A stretch of 64,000 nt of DNA from Heterodera schachtii (taxonomy: Eukaryota > Nematoda > Chromadorea > Rhabditida > Heteroderidae). The notes beneath the pieces are model-generated. The model did not search any database. It had not been told where the DNA came from and saw nothing but the letters and a program-made list of their open reading frames with translations. The stretch spans positions 3,068,416 through 3,132,415 of the forward strand of contig SIJG01000003.1 of assembly GCA_023374025.1 (NCBI GenBank), read 5' to 3'. Numbering within the stretch: position 1 is the stretch's first letter; each line of letters starts with the position of its first letter. Below are positions 60,256-64,000 of the stretch, one piece after another. Made by a program: the position numbers and the translations under genes.

Positions 60256-61129
60256 TTTTAAATTTTAGAAATTTTCGGATTTTTAATGAAATTTCTTATT
60301 AAAATTTGCAGATTTTTTTAAATTTTGCCGTTTGTTTGGGTAAATTCAAATAAAAATGAATTCAAATGAAATTTTCGAGAAGCCATTCTCGCGACATTTC
60401 AGTGCCTATTGTTCTATCATCGTTAAGGCTCAGTGTCGAGAGTCTCGAGCCAAATTATTGGAGGACTGTCCCCCATTTGGCAGGCAATTAACAACAACAA
60501 CAACAACAAATTTGTGGTGCGTAATGCGGGAAAAACAATTTGCCCAATTTTGGCAAGAGAAGGGGGGCCAATGAGTCGATGAGATGAAGTTGTGGCCAAC
60601 TATGGCCCCCGGGGGGAGACAAATGTCGGATGAAAGGCCCGGGGGGCCAAGACACGGAGAGCAATTAGTAGCCAAACCAGTGCCCCCCTCCCGGGATTTG
60701 CTTAGTGTGGCACAACGGCAGCAAAAGGGCACACGCATACACCGCGGGGAGGGGGGCGGGAGGGCCAAGGAGGGGTAAGAGTAATTGGATATGGGTGTAA
60801 TTAGCCAAAGAGGGGAGAGAGTGTGTTGGCCAGACGGGCAGAGCAAAGCCCTCCGGGCCAGGGCCATGGCCAAGCATCTAATGAACGGCAGCAGCGACGG
60901 CACACACACAGCAAACACATCAACGGCATGGCACGGCATTGACCGGAGCGGGCGGAATGGATTAATTAGTCACCGCTTAATTAATTAGATGCGGCTGTAT
61001 GATGATGATGATGATGCTTGTTTACTACGCAATTGCGGGTCGGTGCGCTTCTAAGCGCTGCTTAATGTTAGCGTGATCGGAAGCGGATTTTAAAATTAAT
61101 TAAATTAAAAATAAAGCCAAATTATTATT

Positions 61130-62695
61130 CCGTATTTTTTATATTTTTTTTATTATTTAAAGGATTTAAATTAATTAATGATTATAATTAGAGTGCCACG
61201 GGACCGGGACCTTTTCGGGTTGAAAAACCGGGAATTTTTGGCTGGGAAAACCGGGAAAAAACCGGGACTAGTCCCGGTCCCGGTCAAAACCGGGTCCTTG
61301 GTACTCAGTTGTACTCAGTTGTCCGCTACCAGGTCCCGGTCCCGTGGCACTCTAATTATAATGAATAATAAAAATAAAAATAAAGCGCTAAAATGGCGAT
61401 TTTTGAATTTTTTTTTTTAAAACAAAGGAAGAGGAAGGCCCTTTTGGTTTGCAAAATATTTTATCGCAATTCCTAATCCCTGATACGAATTTGAAAACCG
61501 GCTTTTTGTTCGAATTTATTTTAGGGATTTCGAATTGGTAAAAAATGATGTCAGCTTCGTGATCAGCGACTCCGGAAGCTTCTGCGAACCAAAAAAATTA
61601 TGGTAATTTGTTTGTTTTTTTTCAGTCGTTTGAGCAAAAATCGTTGTATTATTTAATTATTTTTATTCGTATTTTGAAAAAAAAAAATATTTAGGACCTT
61701 CTACAAAATTCTCAGAAAATACAGTATACAACTATTAAATTACAATTTCCATTTAAATTTTTAACATTTCTTCCGAATCGAAATCAAATTTCTTTTCCCC
61801 ATTATCTCTCCAATTTTCTCACTGTTTCTTTCCTGCTGCCCATTTTTTCCATCCCCATACGTTTTCAAGGGTGCAGCCCAAAATTTGGCAAAATTTGCCA
61901 ATACAAGTCATTTCTTTAAAGTGCCGAAGTGACTTTTTATTTAAAATGAGAAAAAATTTGATCAATTTTTGCTTATTTGAAAAGATTTAATGTCTTCTAG
62001 CATTGTTTAAAGCTGAAATAGAAAACATTTATTAATTTATAAACAAAGTTTTTTATCTTTAATGAATTCTAATGTTATTATTATTGTTGTATTTTTTTTT
62101 TATTATTTAAAGGATTTAAATTAATTAATGATTATAATTAATAAAAAAATAAAGCGCTAATTAAAAATGGCGATTTTTGAATTTTCTTTAAAAACAAAGG
62201 AGGGCCCTTTTGGCTTGCAAAATTATTTTATCGCAATTCCTAATTACTGTCACGAATTTGAAAACCGAAAATTCAATTTTCCGAATTTTTTCGGTTTTTT
62301 GTTCGAATTTATTTTAGGGATTTAGAATTGGTAAAAATGATGTCAGCTTCCTGATCAGCGACTCCGAAAGCTTCTGCGAACCAAAAATATTATGGTAATT
62401 TGTTTTTTTTCTTTTCAATCATGTGAGCAAAAATCATTGTATTATTTAATTATTTTTATTCATATTTTTGAAAAAAAAATATTTTAAGCCTTCTATAAAA
62501 TTCTCCGAAATACAGTATACAACTAGTAAAATGCAATTTTTAAATTAAATTTTTAACATTCTTCTTAATCAAAAGCAAATTTCTTTTCCCCATTAGTCTA
62601 TCCAATTTGCTCACTATTTCTTTCCCTTCTGATCAATTTCTCTGCACTCTCTGATGTCCATTTTCTGTCCATCCCCATACGTTTTCAATGCTTTT
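61130..62695. repeat. segmental tandem duplication (copies ~61139-61875 and ~62093-62691)
   Basis: Both copies run in the same order: TTTTTTATTATTTAAAGGAT, TTAATTAATGATTATAATTA, AATAAAGCGCTAA, GGCGATTTTTGAATTTT, CAAAGG-GGCCCTTTTGG, ATGTCAGCTTC-TGATCAGCG, AATACAGTATACAACTA and CATCCCCATACGTTTTCAA. Copy 1 carries an extra 166-bp MITE that copy 2 lacks. Confidence 0.9.
61189..61354. mobile_element. hAT-like MITE, 166 bp, copy 1
   Basis: The termini TAGAGTGCCACGGGACCGGG and its inverted copy are flanked on both sides by the perfect 8-bp duplication ATTATAAT. The interior is built of GGGACCGGGA/TCCCGGTCCC words. The neighbouring duplicated segment at 62.13 kb shows the site without the element and with a single ATTATAAT. 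An 8-bp duplication and TAGAG ends fit the hAT superfamily; no transposase is present. Confidence 0.9.
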
Positions 62696-62867
62696 CATTA
62701 CCATTTCCAATTTCCATTTTATGATGCTTTTCCATCGCTTCTCGAGCTTTTTTGTCTAATACCAATTGTTTATTATTGGTTTCTTTGTGGCTTAATCCAC
62801 TTAATGGTCCTCTGCGATAAATGAGATTAATAGATTTTTGGAAATCATCCGTCACAGCTGGGGGCAT
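62685..62867 (-). CDS. short unrecognised reading frame, possible terminal exon
   Basis: From ATG 62867 to the stop at 62685 the frame encodes 60 residues, beginning MPPAVTDDFQKSINLIYRRG and ending in a Lys/Glu/His-rich, probably helical tail. It is not low-complexity, unlike most open frames here. The frame stays open upstream, but there it enters the inverted repeat and MITE, which is unlikely to be coding. It could be the last exon of a minus-strand gene to the right, or a transposon remnant. I do not recognise the family. Confidence 0.25.
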   Translation of the reverse strand: MPPAVTDDFQKSINLIYRRGPLSGLSHKETNNKQLVLDKKAREAMEKHHKMEIGNGNEKH

Positions 62868-62899
62868 GCTCCCTCTCGGCCTTGCGTCGGCCCGGCATT

Positions 62900-63443
62900 G
62901 AACTTTCGCCGCTACTTTAAAAGCGTAGTATTTTGAAAATTTTTTCACTTTTTTTTGGTTTAAATTAGAGCTGAGCGGGACCGGGACCAATAGCGGGACA
63001 ACTGAGTACCAAGGTCCCGGTTTTGACCAATTTTGACCGGGACCGGGAAATTCCCAGTTTTTTCCCGGTTTTCCCAGCCAAAAAGTCCCGGTCCCGGTTT
63101 TTGTCAAAATTCCCGGTCCCGCTCAGCTCTAGTTTAAATTTTTTTTTTGTTTATTTTGATACAGAATTTGCTTTTTAACAGATGGTACTAATGACAAAAA
63201 AAAAAACCAACAAAAAAGTGAAAGATTTTGATTTTTATCAAAAACCAAAGGGGGGACCCTTTTGTTTCGCAAAATTTTTTGAAATAAAAAATCGTGAATA
63301 TACTTTTATTCGCCATAATTGTGCTGTTAATGCTTTAATGTTCATCATTATGTATCAAAATAAACAAAAACAAAAAATTTAAACCAAAAAAAGTGAAAAA
63401 TTTTTCAAAATACTACGCTTTTAAAGTAGCGCCGAACTTTCTT
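62900..63443. mobile_element. foldback element with ~90-bp inverted arms, split by a MITE
   Basis: The left arm CGCTACTTTAAAAGCGTAGT...CACTTTTTTTTGGTTTAAAT resumes after the MITE as TTTGTTTATTTTGATAC. The right arm 63352-63440 is the inverted copy. The interior carries ACCAAAGGGGGGACCCTTTT, similar to the CAAAGG-GGCCCTTTTGG word of the 61-62 kb duplication. Small open frames inside are not recognisable. Confidence 0.85.
62966..63131. mobile_element. hAT-like MITE, 166 bp, copy 2 (opposite orientation)
   Basis: The termini are TAGAGCTGAGCGGGACCGGG and its inverted copy. The flanks are the perfect 8-bp duplication GTTTAAAT. Length equals copy 1 exactly, and the shared interior word GGTACTCAGTTGTCC/GGACAACTGAGTACC is in reverse orientation. 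It interrupts the left arm of the foldback element at 62900-63443. Confidence 0.9.
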
Positions 63444-64000
63444 TCGTGAACGGCACGGCACATCTCCCCAGTGGGGGAGAAAAAAATTGGCAATAAAATT
63501 TAATATTAAAATACCTTTTTCAATAAATCGAAAAAAACAAAAATTGTTTTGTCTCGTGGAAAATGCGTCAGTAGAAAATGAGTCAGGAATACAGTATCTC
63601 TAAAAAAATGTTCTGTAGTATGAAGTCTTTTAGCATTACAAATGGTCTAAATTGTATAAAAAATGTTGAAAATGTTGTTCTGAATTTGTCCACTCGATTT
63701 TAGAAAAAATCAGTTTTAATTTCATATAATGTCTCGTTTTTCAAGAAATTATTTCTGATTCGCTGACGCATTTTTTAGGGAAGAAAAAAAAGTCGGCAAA
63801 ATTCTTAATTTTAAAAATAATTTAACATTTTAATAAAATTCTAATACACTAAAAAGATAAAATTTTCAATAAAAAAATACCAAAAATTTCCATTCAAGTT
63901 TCTCAAAAAATTTTTGGCTGTTTTTTAAGAAAAATTATGACGAGTTTTTCTCGAAAAATCTTTAAAATTGGCATTTTATGAAACGCATTCGGTGGCACAT

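Noticed and set aside
60430..60939. 169-residue minus-strand frame with many Cys
   Set aside because: It includes a (GTT)n-derived Val run and poly-C-derived Pro runs, with no spacing pattern of a known domain.

Overview
The window reads as animal genomic DNA, most likely from a nematode. Evidence for this is compact exons with short TTTNCAG-type acceptors and GTAAGT-type donors, AT-rich introns, abundant small inverted-repeat elements, and a protein of the animal-specific ZFHX (zfh-2/ZFHX3/ZFHX4) family. No operons, bacterial promoters, rRNA, tRNA or CRISPR arrays are visible. The nematode assignment is an inference. The ZFHX assignment rests on several diagnostic peptide blocks read directly from the sequence.

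The one clear gene lies on the minus strand from about 40.3 kb down to 9.1 kb and continues off the left edge. It has 15 recognisable coding exons (301, 269, 86, 107, 260, 87, 119, 179, 123, 86, 134, 217, 364, 217 and 148 bp). Every splice phase is compatible from one exon to the next, giving 899 codons without a stop. They encode a serine/alanine/proline-rich N-terminus followed by about ten or eleven C2H2 zinc fingers in the order expected for ZFHX proteins. The family's homeodomains are not seen, so the 3' part of the gene should lie beyond position 1, across an intron of more than 9.1 kb. Intron 9 is about 16.8 kb and intron 3 is only 61 bp.

The rest (1-9.1 kb, the introns, and 40.3-64 kb) is mostly non-coding. 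It holds GA/CT microsatellites, minisatellite-like tandem duplications, poly-G/poly-C runs, clusters of the palindrome TGATCA, large foldback (inverted) repeats and MITE-like elements. The right end (59.9-63.5 kb) is the richest in mobile DNA. Two 166-bp hAT-like MITEs have perfect 8-bp target duplications; one has a matching empty site in a nearby duplicated segment, and the other is nested inside the arm of an older foldback element. A short minus-strand reading frame at 62.7-62.9 kb is the only other piece of plausible coding sequence, and I do not recognise it.

Most open reading frames here are low-complexity translations of microsatellites or G/C runs and are left out. Exon boundaries were set by eye from splice consensus, phase and family similarity. 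They were not confirmed by transcripts or database searches.
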